The notes: generated from the letters alone by a model not told the origin. A DNA stretch of 50,806 nt from Deltaproteobacteria bacterium (GCA_947486185.1 CANKTH010000023.1:1-50806), one strand, 5' to 3'; positions 35,884 to 44,930 are shown, numbered from the stretch's first letter. Translations and numbers: made by a program.

Positions 35884-36510
35884 ATGGAGGACCCTCGTCG
35901 CGTGCTGGAAGCTGCCGCGGAGCAGCGCCTTGCTTGCGAGGTCCTGCCCCGAAACGGCGCGTGGCTTCGGGCGCGTGTCGTGCGCGTCGAGCGTGGCGGC
36001 ATCGTGCTCACGCTCGCCCCCGGCGTGCTCTCCGGCGGGGTGGACGTACGCTGCTGGCTGACGGTCGAGGGGGTGTCCTACACCTTCGAAGCGTCGGTCC
36101 TACGCGCAGGGGTCACCGTACCTGACCGCAGCCAGGACGGCGTACTTCTTGGATTTCTCGACGGCTGGCGGCGCGCGGAACGGGTGCCAGGCACGCTGGT
36201 GCTCGAGGTGCTGCCGCCGAACGGCGGGCCGGTCTCGCTGATCCACGGCGAAGCCCGCGTTGTCGACGTCGCGCCCGGTGAATGGACCGTCACCGCCCCC
36301 CTCGACTTCCGCCTCGTCCTGGTGGAGCACGGCCAGGTTCGGCTTCGTATCGGCCTGCCTGACCGAGCGCCGATGGAGCTGGGCGCGCGGGTGGCAACCC
36401 TCTCCCGCGGGGAGTCCCACCTCTTGTACGCGTTGAAGATCGAGCAGGTCGAGGACGCCGGCCGTTACCGGGATCTCGTCGACGGAGTGCGGCAGACCCT
36501 CGGCTTGTAG
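35884..36510 (+). CDS. PilZ-like two-domain protein
   Basis: A 208-residue soluble beta-rich protein. ATG 35884 has GGAG five bases upstream. The first half (EQRLACEVLPRNGAWLRARVVRVERGGIVLTL) resembles the YcgR N-domain. The second half starts at RRAER (fits the PilZ RxxxR loop) and has GEARVVDVAPGEWTV where PilZ has V.D(I/L)S..G. The DxSxxG motif is imperfect (Ser replaced by Ala and spacing shifted), so c-di-GMP binding is doubtful. PilZ proteins control motility or secretion; this is family knowledge only. The gap to the divergent phosphoesterase is too short for two full promoters. Confidence 0.5.
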   Translation: MEDPRRVLEAAAEQRLACEVLPRNGAWLRARVVRVERGGIVLTLAPGVLSGGVDVRCWLTVEGVSYTFEASVLRAGVTVPDRSQDGVLLGFLDGWRRAERVPGTLVLEVLPPNGGPVSLIHGEARVVDVAPGEWTVTAPLDFRLVLVEHGQVRLRIGLPDRAPMELGARVATLSRGESHLLYALKIEQVEDAGRYRDLVDGVRQTLGL

Positions 36511-36515
36511 GCGGC

Positions 36516-36728
36516 TCACACCACCGGCTCGATACGTACCTCGAAACGGATCGAATTGGCCACGAAACAGTTCCGGTGCGCCAGGTCGTGGATCTTGGAC
36601 AGGGCCTCAGAGGATGGGGACTCGGAGACGGCCGGGGCTTCCCAGCGGAGCGTGGTGCTGAAAGACATGCGCCGATGTTTCCGCATCAGATTCACATATC
36701 GCAACTGTAATATAACACAGCACGTCAT
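36516..36728 (-). pseudogene. Truncated OsmC/Ohr-like gene (C-terminal half)
   Basis: The encoded 70 residues end in LSKIHDLAHRNCFVANSIRFEVRIEP, the conserved C-terminal block of OsmC-family peroxide reductases with the second redox Cys. Full OsmC proteins are about 140-160 residues, and the N-terminal half with the first Cys is missing; the next gene starts 73 bases away on the other strand. Unexpectedly, the ATG at 36728 has a perfect GAGGAGG five bases upstream, so a short product may be made. The first 25 residues are encoded by an AT-rich patch and look unlike OsmC. Either a deletion remnant, or a shorter protein starting at the inner ATG near 36668. Confidence 0.6.
36705..36720. promoter_or_regulatory. 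AT-rich palindromic element near osmC remnant and fur gene
   Basis: CTGT at 36705-36708 and ACAG at 36717-36720 flank an A/T-only centre inside otherwise very GC-rich DNA. It resembles an imperfect Fur/PerR-type operator, lies about 80 bases upstream of the Fur-family gene, and falls inside the start of the truncated OsmC frame. Could be an autoregulatory site; unproven. Confidence 0.35.
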
Positions 36729-36801
36729 ATGGCCTCCTCAGCTCCGTGGGGTCATCCGAGAAAGCCCTTGACAGGACGCCCGTAAACGGGCACGAGTCGG
36801 T

Positions 36802-37206
36802 ATGGACACGTCAAAGCCGCTCGCCGAGCGCCTGGAAGAAGTCGTGGTCGCCGCGGGTCACGCGCTGACCCCGCAGCGGCGCGCGATTGTCCGCTGGTTG
36901 GCGGGCCGCCACGATCACCCCACGGCGGCGATGGCGCTCGCGGCGGTCACCCGGGACTTTCCGCTCTCAAGCCGGGCGACGGTGTACAACACGCTCGGGC
37001 TGCTGGTCGAGATCGGCGCGATCACCGCGATCCCTACCGGCGACGAGCTGCGTTACGACCCCAACCCCGATCCCCACCACCACCTCCGTTGCCAGGTCTG
37101 CGGGGGCCTCGAGGATGTACCGGCTGAGTGGGTCACAACTACGCTCCGCGGAGTACCGACTTCGGCCAGGGTGGAGTTCTCGGGGCGCTGCGGCGACTGT
37201 AGCTGA
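36802..37206 (+). CDS. Fur-family transcriptional regulator, PerR-like
   Basis: A 134-residue regulator. The N-terminal winged helix has AAGHALTPQRRAIVRWLAG and SSRATVYNTLGLLVEIG (recognition helix). The metal-site region is DPNPDPHHHLRC, and structural zinc Cys pairs appear as CQVCGG near 93 and CGDC at the C-terminus. Position next to an OsmC-type remnant favours a peroxide-responsive PerR role over iron control, by context only. ATG 36802 has only a weak ribosome site. The protein ends two residues after the last Cys pair motif, so it is short but complete. Confidence 0.9.
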   Translation: MDTSKPLAERLEEVVVAAGHALTPQRRAIVRWLAGRHDHPTAAMALAAVTRDFPLSSRATVYNTLGLLVEIGAITAIPTGDELRYDPNPDPHHHLRCQVCGGLEDVPAEWVTTTLRGVPTSARVEFSGRCGDCS

Positions 37207-37230
37207 ACCTGCCGCGCGTCTGGGTTCGTT

Positions 37231-38838
37231 TCACTCCCACTCGATGGTGGCGGGCGGCTTGGTCGAGACATCGAACGCGACGCGGTTGATACCGCGCACC
37301 TCGTTGATGATCCGGGTTGAAACACGCGTCAGGAGCTCGGTGGGCAGCGGGGCCACCTCGGCCGTCATCCCGTCGGTGGAGTAGACCGCACGGAGCACAC
37401 AGGCCTCCTCATAGGTGCGGCCGTCGCCCATCACACCCACCGAGCGCACCGGCAGAAGCACGACAAAGGCCTGCCAGAGCCGGGAGTGCCAGTCCGCGCG
37501 CCGAAGCTCCTCGTCGAAGATCCGGTCCGCCCGCCGGAGCCGGTCGAGGCGCTCAGGTAGCACCTCGCCCAAGCACCGTACCGCCAGGCCGGGACCCGGA
37601 AAAGGATGGCGATCCACACGGCGATCCGGCAGGCCCAGCTCGCGGCCCAAGACCCTGACTTCGTCCTTGAAGAGCTCACGGAGCGGCTCGATCAGCTCAA
37701 AGCTGAGGTCGGGCGGCAGTCCGCCGACGTTGTGATGGCTCTTGATCGTGACACTTGGGCCACGAAAGCTCACGCTCTCGATGACATCCGGGTACAGGGT
37801 GCCCTGCGCGAGCCAGCGGCAACCATCGGCGGCCAGGCGGCGTGCCTCGATCTCGAACACCCGGATGAACTCCGCCCCGATGATCTTTCGTTTTCTCTCG
37901 GGATCGGTCACGCCCACCAGGGCGCCGAGGAAACGCTCGGAGGCGTCGACCACCGTGAGGGCCATCTCGGTGAAGTCCTCCACCACCGCCTCACGTTCGC
38001 CGGCGCGCAGCAGGCCGTTGTCGACGAAAACGCAATGGAGCTGCGGGCCAATCGCCCGCTGCAGGATCGCCGCCGCTACCGCCGAGTCCACCCCACCCGA
38101 CAGCGCGCACAACACGTGGTCGTTACCGACCTTCTCCCTGAGCCGGGCGACCTGCTCGCCGAGAAAGCTCCCCATGGTCCAGTCCGTGCGCGCACCACAC
38201 ACGTCCACTACGAAATTCCTCAAGATCCGAGGGCCTTCCGGCGTATGCACCACCTCGGGATGGAACTGTACGCCGAAGAAGCGCCGGGCCGTATCGCCCA
38301 TCGCCGCCACGGGGCACGTGGCCGTGCTCGCCAACACCTCAAAAGCGGAGGGAAGACGCCGGACCTGGTCGCCATGGCTCATCCACACGGGCATCGACGC
38401 CGGCAGGCCCCCGAACACCGGATCGGCGCTCGGGCGCACGTCCACCTGCGCCGCACCGTACTCGCGATGTCCCGAAGCTTGTACCTCACCCCCCAGCCGG
38501 TGGGCCAACAGCTGCATCCCGTAGCACACCCCAAGTAGCGGCAGGCCGGCGCCGAGCCAGGCCTCGTCAAATGGCGGGGCGTCCGCATCGTATACGCTCG
38601 ACGGCCCGCCCGAGAGTACGACGCCTCGGAGCGCGGGCTGCACCGCGAACCTCCGATTACACGGTTGAATCTCGCAGTAGACGCCCATTTCCCGAATCCG
38701 CCGGGCGATAAGCTGGGTGTACTGCGAGCCAAAGTCGAGGACCAGGATCCAGTCATGCCCGCGTGCGCCCTCGGCGGCGGAGGGCCGGGCATGCGACGAG
38801 GTTGCAGCGGCGGAGGCGTCGGCGGGAGAAGAGCTCAA
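37231..38838 (-). CDS. guaA: GuaA, GMP synthase (glutamine-hydrolysing)
   Basis: A 535-residue enzyme converting XMP to GMP with glutamine and ATP. The class I amidotransferase domain has Cys105 in [11 protein letters not shown] and His193/Glu195 in FHPEV. The ATP-pyrophosphatase P-loop LSGGVDS lies at 246-252. The C-terminal dimerisation domain includes [21 protein letters not shown] and the ending [11 protein letters not shown], identical to the family norm. The only feasible start is TTG 38838, with AGGG eight bases upstream, giving about 25 extra Ala/Ser-rich residues before the usual N-terminus. It lies eight bases after an exported-protein gene on the same strand. Confidence 0.97.
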   Translation of the reverse strand: MSSSPADASAAATSSHARPSAAEGARGHDWILVLDFGSQYTQLIARRIREMGVYCEIQPCNRRFAVQPALRGVVLSGGPSSVYDADAPPFDEAWLGAGLPLLGVCYGMQLLAHRLGGEVQASGHREYGAAQVDVRPSADPVFGGLPASMPVWMSHGDQVRRLPSAFEVLASTATCPVAAMGDTARRFFGVQFHPEVVHTPEGPRILRNFVVDVCGARTDWTMGSFLGEQVARLREKVGNDHVLCALSGGVDSAVAAAILQRAIGPQLHCVFVDNGLLRAGEREAVVEDFTEMALTVVDASERFLGALVGVTDPERKRKIIGAEFIRVFEIEARRLAADGCRWLAQGTLYPDVIESVSFRGPSVTIKSHHNVGGLPPDLSFELIEPLRELFKDEVRVLGRELGLPDRRVDRHPFPGPGLAVRCLGEVLPERLDRLRRADRIFDEELRRADWHSRLWQAFVVLLPVRSVGVMGDGRTYEEACVLRAVYSTDGMTAEVAPLPTELLTRVSTRIINEVRGINRVAFDVSTKPPATIEWE

Positions 38839-38846
38839 AATACGCC

Positions 38847-39449
38847 CTACTTTTTGACCAGCGCTTCGCTGAAGCGCCCGCCGGTGATCGCGTCGATCTG
38901 CGCGGTGAGCTCCTGCAGTCTCAGCTCATTCTTGAGTTGGGCCTTCAGATCGCCGGAGTTCAACAGCATCTCGACCTGGAGCCTCCGGCGCTCGAAGTAG
39001 ACCCGGGTCACCTGCTCGAGCACCTTGTCGCGCAGCTTCACGATGTCCTGCGTCTCGCTGATCACCCGGATGCGATCGCTCGACATGACCAGCTTGGACA
39101 GCTGCCACTTGACGCGTACATCGACGTCCTGGTCGATCCCGACCCCGATGTCGTCCGCCAGGGGTTCGTCCGCGTCCCACTCGTAGGTGCCGGTCTGGTA
39201 GGTGAAGCCGTTGTCCAACGAGTCGCTGTAGCCGTACTGCGCGACGAGCTCAGGCAGCCACGCCGCGTTCTTGGCAGCACGGAGCCAGGCCTCGACATAA
39301 CGGTTGTCGGTCTTGGAATACTCCATGGTCATGGCATGCACCGCCGCGATAGTGGGCTCCGCCGAGAAGGTGGCGAGCACCTGTTCGACGTTGGTGTAGT
39401 CGGCGGCGCGGCCCGGCGCGGTGAGGAGGGTGAGCAGGAGCAGAATCAT
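38847..39449 (-). CDS. Exported protein with C-terminal domain shared with its upstream neighbour
   Basis: A 200-residue protein with a Sec signal peptide ([15 protein letters not shown], cleavage before ADY). A helical segment [21 protein letters not shown] is followed by [17 protein letters not shown] and a long helix ending with [17 protein letters not shown]. The same order (helix ending in 'P.L', then W....L.W, then a final EL..AELDARLD..T.G.F) is seen at the C-terminus of the adjacent 39446 gene, implying a shared, probably periplasmic coiled-coil domain that recalls TolC-type subunits. Its ATG overlaps the neighbour's stop (ATGA). Family not recognised; role unknown. Confidence 0.7.
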   Translation of the reverse strand: MILLLLTLLTAPGRAADYTNVEQVLATFSAEPTIAAVHAMTMEYSKTDNRYVEAWLRAAKNAAWLPELVAQYGYSDSLDNGFTYQTGTYEWDADEPLADDIGVGIDQDVDVRVKWQLSKLVMSSDRIRVISETQDIVKLRDKVLEQVTRVYFERRRLQVEMLLNSGDLKAQLKNELRLQELTAQIDAITGGRFSEALVKK

Positions 39450-41341
39450 GGCTTGGCCTCGATGGTCGTGAGGGAGCGGGTGAACGCCCCGTTGGTCCAG
39501 ATGTCCAGGCGCGCGTCAAGCTCGGCGATCTTCAGCTCGTGCTCTACCTGCGCCTGTAATGAGCGGGTGCCGACGATGGCACGGTCTTCCGCGAGCCGCT
39601 GGCGGGAGATCCACGCTGCGGCAACGTCCCCGCCCAGGCGGGTCCGATATCGGAGGATCTGTTGGGAGACGTTGGCCGCCGCTGAGACGACGTCGTCGGC
39701 GCTGTACACCGTGCCGCCGGTCACGAACATGTCCTCGGTCGTCGCGTCGAGCAGCTCCTCGGTCAAGCTCATGTCGGCAAGATCTCCAACTTCATCCACT
39801 ACTTCACCGACGGTCTTCCCCTCATCCACCGCGTCGGCGATCGCCGATTCGACGGCGTCGATGGTATCGGCGTCGGTGGTTGAATAAGAGGCGGTCGTCG
39901 AGCAGCTTCCCCAACAGAGACGCGTCCAGACCTGCCAGCCGCCGCCCTGGGGCTCCAGGGTGTATCCGTCAATCAGATAGGATTGCCGTGCGATCTGGTC
40001 GCTCCAATGAACGCCCATCTCGAGGTTCGGCACGAAACGCGCCGCGGCCTGCCGGGTCGACAACGCGACGCTCGCGGTGTCGAGCCCCGGACGCCGCACG
40101 GACACCGCGACCGCGTCGCGTAACGGGAGATATTGCTCATTCTTGAGCTTGAGATCCTCAACCTCGCCGGGGGCGACGTAGCGCCAGAGGCCGCTCGCCG
40201 TCGCGATGATCAGCTCCCCCTGGATCCATCCGAGCCCGCGGACGTCGGGCTCGGTGAGCAGCCGTGCGTGGGGCGCCCAGCTCACGCCCCCGTCCCCGGA
40301 AGCCCACACGCCGTCCGCGCCCCAGGCCAAGAGCAGGCCACTGTCCGGGTGGAGCGCCAGGCCCACGAGCCCCCGCATCGGCTGGCGTCCAGCGCTGTAG
40401 AAATTGCTGCCGCCGTCGTCGCTCCGCATCAGCGCGCTATCTGTCGCGGCCCAGAGCCCGCCTTTCCACAAGGGATCAACGGCCACGGCGTTCACCGCGC
40501 CCCATGGCAGGCCCGCTACGGCGCCCCACCGCACCCCGTCGGCGCTGCTGTAGAGCCCCATCTCGGTCGCGGCATAGAGCCGCCCGTGGGCCTCGACCAC
40601 CGCGTTCACGGGGATCTCATCGGTCTCGTCGACCACATCGATCCAGGTCGCGCCCGCGTCGGTGGAGTACAACACCCCGTCGTCCGTGCCGGCGATCAGC
40701 ACCCCTTGGGGGCCCAACGCAAAACCCGTGGCGCCCGTAGGCCACACCTGCTGAAACACCGTGCCGCCATCCCGGCTGCGCCAGATGCCGTCGGGGCGCG
40801 CCACGAGCGCGATGTCGGGCTCCGCGGGGTGCCACCAGGGGCGACCCGGATCACGCGCTGACGCCGCGATCAGGCCCTGTTCACGCGCCGTCCGCATCGC
40901 CATCGACGCGGCGCTCTCGGGGTTCAGCCCTTCGACGGCCTCCGCCTCCGCGAGCATCTCCTCGTCGTCCATCGTGTCTTGCGCTGTTTCACCCTCGAGA
41001 CTGCGCCGTCCGCTCGGGGAGAGACCCGCTACGGGATCGAGCACACCCTCCCAGTTTTGACCCCCGTCGATGGACAGAAAGACGCTGCCCGAAGCGTCCC
41101 CGACGAGCCAGGCCCCGCCGTCCCCCGGTTGAACCGAGACCCCCGTGAGCGGGTAGGGCGTAGGGAGGGCGGCGAGGTGCTGCCAGACCCGACCCTGCAG
41201 CACGCTGGGCTCAGCGGCGAGCGCCTCTGACGAGAACGGCCCCACGCCGGGGCCAATCAACAAGGTAGACAGCACAAAAGCCGGGAGCCACGGCGCCGCA
41301 CCTCTCCTCTCACCCGATCGAGCTGTCGCCGTCTGCCGCAT
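39446..41341 (-). CDS. Exported BNR/Ycf48-like propeller protein with paired C-terminal domain
   Basis: A 631-residue exported protein. ATG 41341 gives a basic start and a hydrophobic leader ending EALAA before EPS. Residues about 45-380 contain repeated BNR-type beta-propeller turns: FLSIDGGQNWEGV, IWRSRDGGTVFQQV, LYSTDAGATWIDV, LYSSADGVRWGAV, LMRSDDGGSNFYSA and VWASGDGGVSWAP. An acidic Met/Glu insert interrupts blades one and two near residue 100-160. Residues about 420-631 match the downstream neighbour's domain. Ycf48-like propellers often bind partner proteins during assembly. No sialidase active site is visible. GTG 41365 would add eight residues. Function unknown. Confidence 0.75.
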   Translation of the reverse strand: MRQTATARSGERRGAAPWLPAFVLSTLLIGPGVGPFSSEALAAEPSVLQGRVWQHLAALPTPYPLTGVSVQPGDGGAWLVGDASGSVFLSIDGGQNWEGVLDPVAGLSPSGRRSLEGETAQDTMDDEEMLAEAEAVEGLNPESAASMAMRTAREQGLIAASARDPGRPWWHPAEPDIALVARPDGIWRSRDGGTVFQQVWPTGATGFALGPQGVLIAGTDDGVLYSTDAGATWIDVVDETDEIPVNAVVEAHGRLYAATEMGLYSSADGVRWGAVAGLPWGAVNAVAVDPLWKGGLWAATDSALMRSDDGGSNFYSAGRQPMRGLVGLALHPDSGLLLAWGADGVWASGDGGVSWAPHARLLTEPDVRGLGWIQGELIIATASGLWRYVAPGEVEDLKLKNEQYLPLRDAVAVSVRRPGLDTASVALSTRQAAARFVPNLEMGVHWSDQIARQSYLIDGYTLEPQGGGWQVWTRLCWGSCSTTASYSTTDADTIDAVESAIADAVDEGKTVGEVVDEVGDLADMSLTEELLDATTEDMFVTGGTVYSADDVVSAAANVSQQILRYRTRLGGDVAAAWISRQRLAEDRAIVGTRSLQAQVEHELKIAELDARLDIWTNGAFTRSLTTIEAKP

Positions 41342-41474
41342 CGCGCGCAAGCCTACGCGGACCACGGCCGCGGGTCAACCCGGCGGAAGGCCAGTCTCCC
41401 GCTTTCCCGCTCTCACCGCCGCGCGTGTCCACCGCGTGGCGGTGCGAGGCCCCGCGCCGGAATATGCGGGCGGG

Positions 41475-42794
41475 ATGCTCCCCTCCCCTCCGCTGCTCTT
41501 TCGCGGCGCGCGTGTGCTCGTTGGTGACGACGACGACGCCACCGTGGTCGATGTCGCCGTTTCTGGCTCCTCTATTGTCGCGGTCGGCACCCGTTTCGCC
41601 CCCACGCTGCCCACCGGGCCAGACACGCGGATCGTCGATCTGTCCGGCCGGTGGTTGCTCCCCGGTTTTGTTCAAAGCCACATCCATCTCGTACAGACCC
41701 TGTTTCGCGGACTTGCGGACGATCTTCAGCTCCTCGATTGGCTCCGCACGCGGATCTGGCCCCTCGAACGTAGCCATGACGAAGAGAGCGTCTACGCTTC
41801 GGCCCGTCTCGGCATCACCGAGCTCCTGCTCGGCGGCACCACCGCGGCCCTGGACATGGCCACCGTGCACCACACCGACGCGGTCTTCCGCGCCGCGGAG
41901 GAGGTAGGGTTCCGGTTGACGGCCGGAAAGGCGATGATGGACATACCCAATGAGGCGGGGCTCTCCGAGCCGACGCGCGTCTCGATCGAGAGCGCCGCAG
42001 CGATCGCCAGCCGCTGGCACCGCCGCGGACGGCTTCGTTACGCTTTCGCCCCGCGTTTTGTGCCGTCGTGCTCGGCCGATCTCCTCGTCGAGACCGCTCG
42101 CGTCGCGCGCAGCATGGGCTGCCTCATCCACACCCACTCCAGCGAGAACCGGGACGAAGTCAAGCTTGTACGGTCAATGACCGGGATGGACAACGTCGAG
42201 TGGTTGGCACATTTGGGGCTCGTGGGGCCAGACGTGCTGCTCGCGCACTGTATCCACGTGAGCGACGACGAGATCCGCGTCCTGGCCGAGACCGGCACGC
42301 GGGTCCTCCATTGTCCCTCCTCCAACCTCAAGCTCGGGAGCGGCGTCGCGCCGATCCCGGAGCTCATCGCCCGGGGAGTCCACGTATCGCTGGGCGCCGA
42401 TGGCGCACCTTGTAACAACCGTCTCGACATGTTCGCCGAGCTGCGCCTCGCCGCCCTGCTCCCTAAACCCCGGCTCGGTGCGGAGACGATGCCCGCAGCC
42501 CTCGCGCTACGGCTGGCTACCCAGAACGGTGCGGAGGCCCTTGGGATTCCCGCAGGACGGGTGGTCGCGGGCGCCCTCGCCGACCTCCTGGTGCTCGACC
42601 CGGACGTGCTCTGGGGTGACGGCCCGCCCGACGGTGCGGTGGTCTACGCGCTCGACAGCCGGGCGGTGAGCGAGGTGTGGGTGGGTGGCGAGCAGGTGGT
42701 GGCCAACGGCAAGGTTCGTGGCTGGGATATTTCGGAGACCATCGCGCTCGCACGAGCGGCCCTCCGGCGCGTGCGTGCGCGAGCTGGCATATGA
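41475..42794 (+). CDS. Amidohydrolase: 5'-deoxyadenosine / MTA / SAH deaminase family
   Basis: A 439-residue metal-dependent hydrolase of the TRZ/ATZ group. Metal ligands: His69/His71 in QSHIHLVQT, His in HTHSSEN near 221, HCIH near 258-261, and Asp309 in SLGADGAPCNNRLD. The GADGAPCNN form and RLAALLPKP tail are typical of 5'-deoxyadenosine deaminases and their MTA/SAH relatives, which convert adenosyl by-products of radical-SAM and methyl-transfer reactions to inosine forms. A guanine/8-oxoguanine deaminase role is a weaker alternative prompted by xdhC next door. ATG 41475 was chosen because the family starts just before LLFRGARVLVG. Its stop overlaps the xdhC ATG. Confidence 0.86.
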   Translation: MLPSPPLLFRGARVLVGDDDDATVVDVAVSGSSIVAVGTRFAPTLPTGPDTRIVDLSGRWLLPGFVQSHIHLVQTLFRGLADDLQLLDWLRTRIWPLERSHDEESVYASARLGITELLLGGTTAALDMATVHHTDAVFRAAEEVGFRLTAGKAMMDIPNEAGLSEPTRVSIESAAAIASRWHRRGRLRYAFAPRFVPSCSADLLVETARVARSMGCLIHTHSSENRDEVKLVRSMTGMDNVEWLAHLGLVGPDVLLAHCIHVSDDEIRVLAETGTRVLHCPSSNLKLGSGVAPIPELIARGVHVSLGADGAPCNNRLDMFAELRLAALLPKPRLGAETMPAALALRLATQNGAEALGIPAGRVVAGALADLLVLDPDVLWGDGPPDGAVVYALDSRAVSEVWVGGEQVVANGKVRGWDISETIALARAALRRVRARAGI

Positions 42795-43672
42795 GCGGGC
42801 GGCCGCGAGACCCGGCGCTACCAGGGTTGGAGCTTGATCTCTCGCCGATTCCCGGCGCTCCGACCGAGATCTGGCGCGCGCTGGCCGAGCTCAAAGAGCC
42901 AGCGGCCCTGGCGACGGTGATCGGCGTCGCAGGGTCGGCCCCGCGCCATACGGGCGCTCGCCTGTTGGTATTTGCCGACGGTCGGATGATGGGCACCGTC
43001 GGTGGGGGACAGTTTGAGTACCAGGTGATCCGCGCGGGCCTGGATGTCATCCGGAGTCGGCGCGCCCAGCGGCTCTCGGTGCACCTGACGAGAGACCTCG
43101 GGATGTGTTGTGGTGGTGCGATGGAGGTTTATGTGGAGCCGATGCTGCCTCGGAACGAGCTGGTGATCTTCGGAGCCGGGCATGTCGGCGGTGAGGTCGC
43201 GCGGCTCGGCGCGGCGCTGAACTTCCGGACCACGGTGATCGACAGTCGCGAAGAATGGCTCAATGAAGCACGTTTCCCGGAATGTGAGCGCCGAGTGGTA
43301 GAACCGCGGGCCCACGCCCGGACGATGTCGATCCACCCGCAGAGCTACGTGTTGATTACGACCCACGATCACGGACTTGACCAGGATCTACTCGAACTTC
43401 TACTCAGCAAGCCCTGGGCGTGGCTCGGTGTGATCGGCAGCCGGTCCAAGATCACCAAGTTTTTCCTTCGTCTTCGTGCGAGCGGAGTGGAGCCGACCCA
43501 GCTCGACAGGGTGAGCGCGCCTGTCGGCCTCGACATCGGCGCCGAGAGTCCCGCCGAGATCGCCATCGCCGTGCTCGCGGAGCTCGTCGCGGTGCGGGCG
43601 GGCCGGCTTGGCCCGGGTGCGCCCGCCCTGGGCCCGATGTCACGCGGCGGGTTGCTGCCGCGGGGCGCTTGA
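42791..43672 (+). CDS. xdhC: XdhC-family molybdenum cofactor sulfuration/insertion protein
   Basis: A 293-residue XdhC/CoxI-type protein that binds molybdopterin and delivers sulfurated cofactor to xanthine dehydrogenase-like enzymes. It has AATVIGVAGSAPRHTGARLLV-type start (residues ~40-60), GTVGGGQFEY, LGMCCGGAMEVYVEP, and a Rossmann domain VIFGAGHVGGEVARLG with DHGLDQDLLELLL and LGVIGSRSKITKF. ATG 42791 overlaps the deaminase stop (ATGA). No xanthine dehydrogenase subunits are in the window, so its client lies elsewhere. Confidence 0.9.
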   Translation: MSGRPRDPALPGLELDLSPIPGAPTEIWRALAELKEPAALATVIGVAGSAPRHTGARLLVFADGRMMGTVGGGQFEYQVIRAGLDVIRSRRAQRLSVHLTRDLGMCCGGAMEVYVEPMLPRNELVIFGAGHVGGEVARLGAALNFRTTVIDSREEWLNEARFPECERRVVEPRAHARTMSIHPQSYVLITTHDHGLDQDLLELLLSKPWAWLGVIGSRSKITKFFLRLRASGVEPTQLDRVSAPVGLDIGAESPAEIAIAVLAELVAVRAGRLGPGAPALGPMSRGGLLPRGA

Positions 43673-43698
43673 CCTTGCAGTTGGCGACACATAGAGCG

Positions 43699-43723
43699 GC
43701 CGACCCGCCACCGCGCTGTCGGC
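43699..43723 (+). terminator. Possible weak hairpin after xdhC
   Basis: GCCGAC at 43699-43704 can pair with GTCGGC at 43718-43723 across a 13-base loop in the short gap after xdhC. No T-run follows. It may end the deaminase-xdhC unit or be chance in GC-rich DNA. Confidence 0.25.
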
Positions 43724-43754
43724 GGCCGGAATCCCACCGTTGAGGCCCCGCACC

Positions 43755-44522
43755 ATGTACCTCGGATCCATCCTCATCCCGCTCGCGCTGCTATCGCCGG
43801 CCTCCGCGAATGAGCGGCGTTTCACGCATGTCTACGAGACCGAGACTCTGCCGCGGAACGCCGTCGAGATCGAGCCCTGGACCACGATCAGCCCGGGCAC
43901 CTACGGCTTCGAGTTCGCCCACCGGCTCGCGTTCGAGGTCGGCGTGAGCGACCGACTCCAGAGCGCCTTCTACCTCAACTTCGGCAGCACCGAGGCGGAC
44001 GGTTTCGCCTACGACGGCGTGTCGTCGGAGTGGACCTACCGCATCTTGAGCCGCCACGTGAAGCCGGTGGGACTCGCTTTGTACGCAGAGGCCAGCCTCA
44101 AGCCTATGGGCTCCGAGTTCGAGGCCAAGATCCTCGTCGACAAGGAGATCGGGCCGGTGCTCGTCGCCTACAACCTCGTCGGCGAGCTCGAGTTCGAGAG
44201 GGTGGTGGTGGCGCCCGAGCGCGACACGGCGGACCAGAACAACCTCGCCGCCTTCGAGATCGAGATTGAGCGCGAGACGGTGGTGGAGAACAACCTCGCC
44301 ATCGCCGTGCGCCCGGGGAATGACCGGTTCGGCGTCGGGGCCGAGCTCATCCACGAGCTGGCGTTGGGTGACGAGGTAGAAGGCTATCTTTCACTGGGCC
44401 CGGTGCTGTCCTACGCGCGGCAGCGCTGGTGGGCGGCGGCCAGCGTGGTCGCCGAGGTGGTCGGCGCGCCCGAAGGAGAGCTCCCGTGGAAAGCGCGTGT
44501 GCTCCTAGGTTTTCCCCTTTGA
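43755..44522 (+). CDS. Exported envelope protein, probable beta-barrel (DUF6662-like)
   Basis: A 255-residue protein with signal peptide MYLGSILIPLALLSPASA. The mature part opens with THVYETETLPRNAVEIEPWTT and FEFAHRLAFEVGVSDRLQSAFYLNFGS. Alternating hydrophobic and polar residues throughout, ending in VLLGFPL with a terminal hydrophobic residue, suggest an outer-membrane beta-barrel. The 'YETETLP.G..E.E.W' start is like that of DUF6662 proteins. ATG 43755 has GAGG about ten bases upstream; a TTG at 43740 is possible. Transport substrate unknown. The downstream DUF309 gene starts inside its last 37 bases. Confidence 0.65.
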   Translation: MYLGSILIPLALLSPASANERRFTHVYETETLPRNAVEIEPWTTISPGTYGFEFAHRLAFEVGVSDRLQSAFYLNFGSTEADGFAYDGVSSEWTYRILSRHVKPVGLALYAEASLKPMGSEFEAKILVDKEIGPVLVAYNLVGELEFERVVVAPERDTADQNNLAAFEIEIERETVVENNLAIAVRPGNDRFGVGAELIHELALGDEVEGYLSLGPVLSYARQRWWAAASVVAEVVGAPEGELPWKARVLLGFPL

Positions 44523-44908
44523 AGCTCGCCGAAGGCGCTGATCCGGTCGCGCTCGGCATCGAGTGCCTCTGTACGCGCTCGTGGTTCGAAGCGCACGAGC
44601 TCTTGGAGCTCGCCTGGAAACACGCTTCCGGGCCGCGGCGGGTCCTGCTCCAGGGGTTGATCCAGGGCGCGGTCTCGCTCGAACATCTCCGGCGCCAGAG
44701 CCCGCGGAGCGCGCGCGGCCAGTGGGAAAAAGCCAGGCAAAAGCTCCTCAGCGTGCCGGAGGAGCCGAGCGAGGTGGACACGCTCGGCTGGGTGGCCGAA
44801 GTGGACCGCTTCTACGGCAACATCCAGCTTGATCGGCGCGTTGAGGGCGCAGAAGGGCTCGAGCCATTACCCCCGGAGAGTAGCTGGCCGACTCCGCTCC
44901 GCCGCTGA
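44486..44908 (+). CDS. DUF309-family helical protein
   Basis: A 140-residue soluble helical protein with the DUF309 signature WFEAHELLELAWKHASGPRRVLLQGLIQGAVSLEHL, including the conserved His-Glu pair. I chose GTG 44486 because AAGGAGA lies seven bases upstream, giving a 37-base overlap with the preceding gene in another frame. An extension to 44429 is Arg-rich noise. The function of DUF309 is unknown; the conserved HE residues hint at a metal or small-ligand site. It is convergent with the MgtC-type gene. Confidence 0.85.
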   Translation: MESACAPRFSPLKLAEGADPVALGIECLCTRSWFEAHELLELAWKHASGPRRVLLQGLIQGAVSLEHLRRQSPRSARGQWEKARQKLLSVPEEPSEVDTLGWVAEVDRFYGNIQLDRRVEGAEGLEPLPPESSWPTPLRR

Positions 44909-44930
44909 CGCCCCCGGGCCCACGCGGCGG

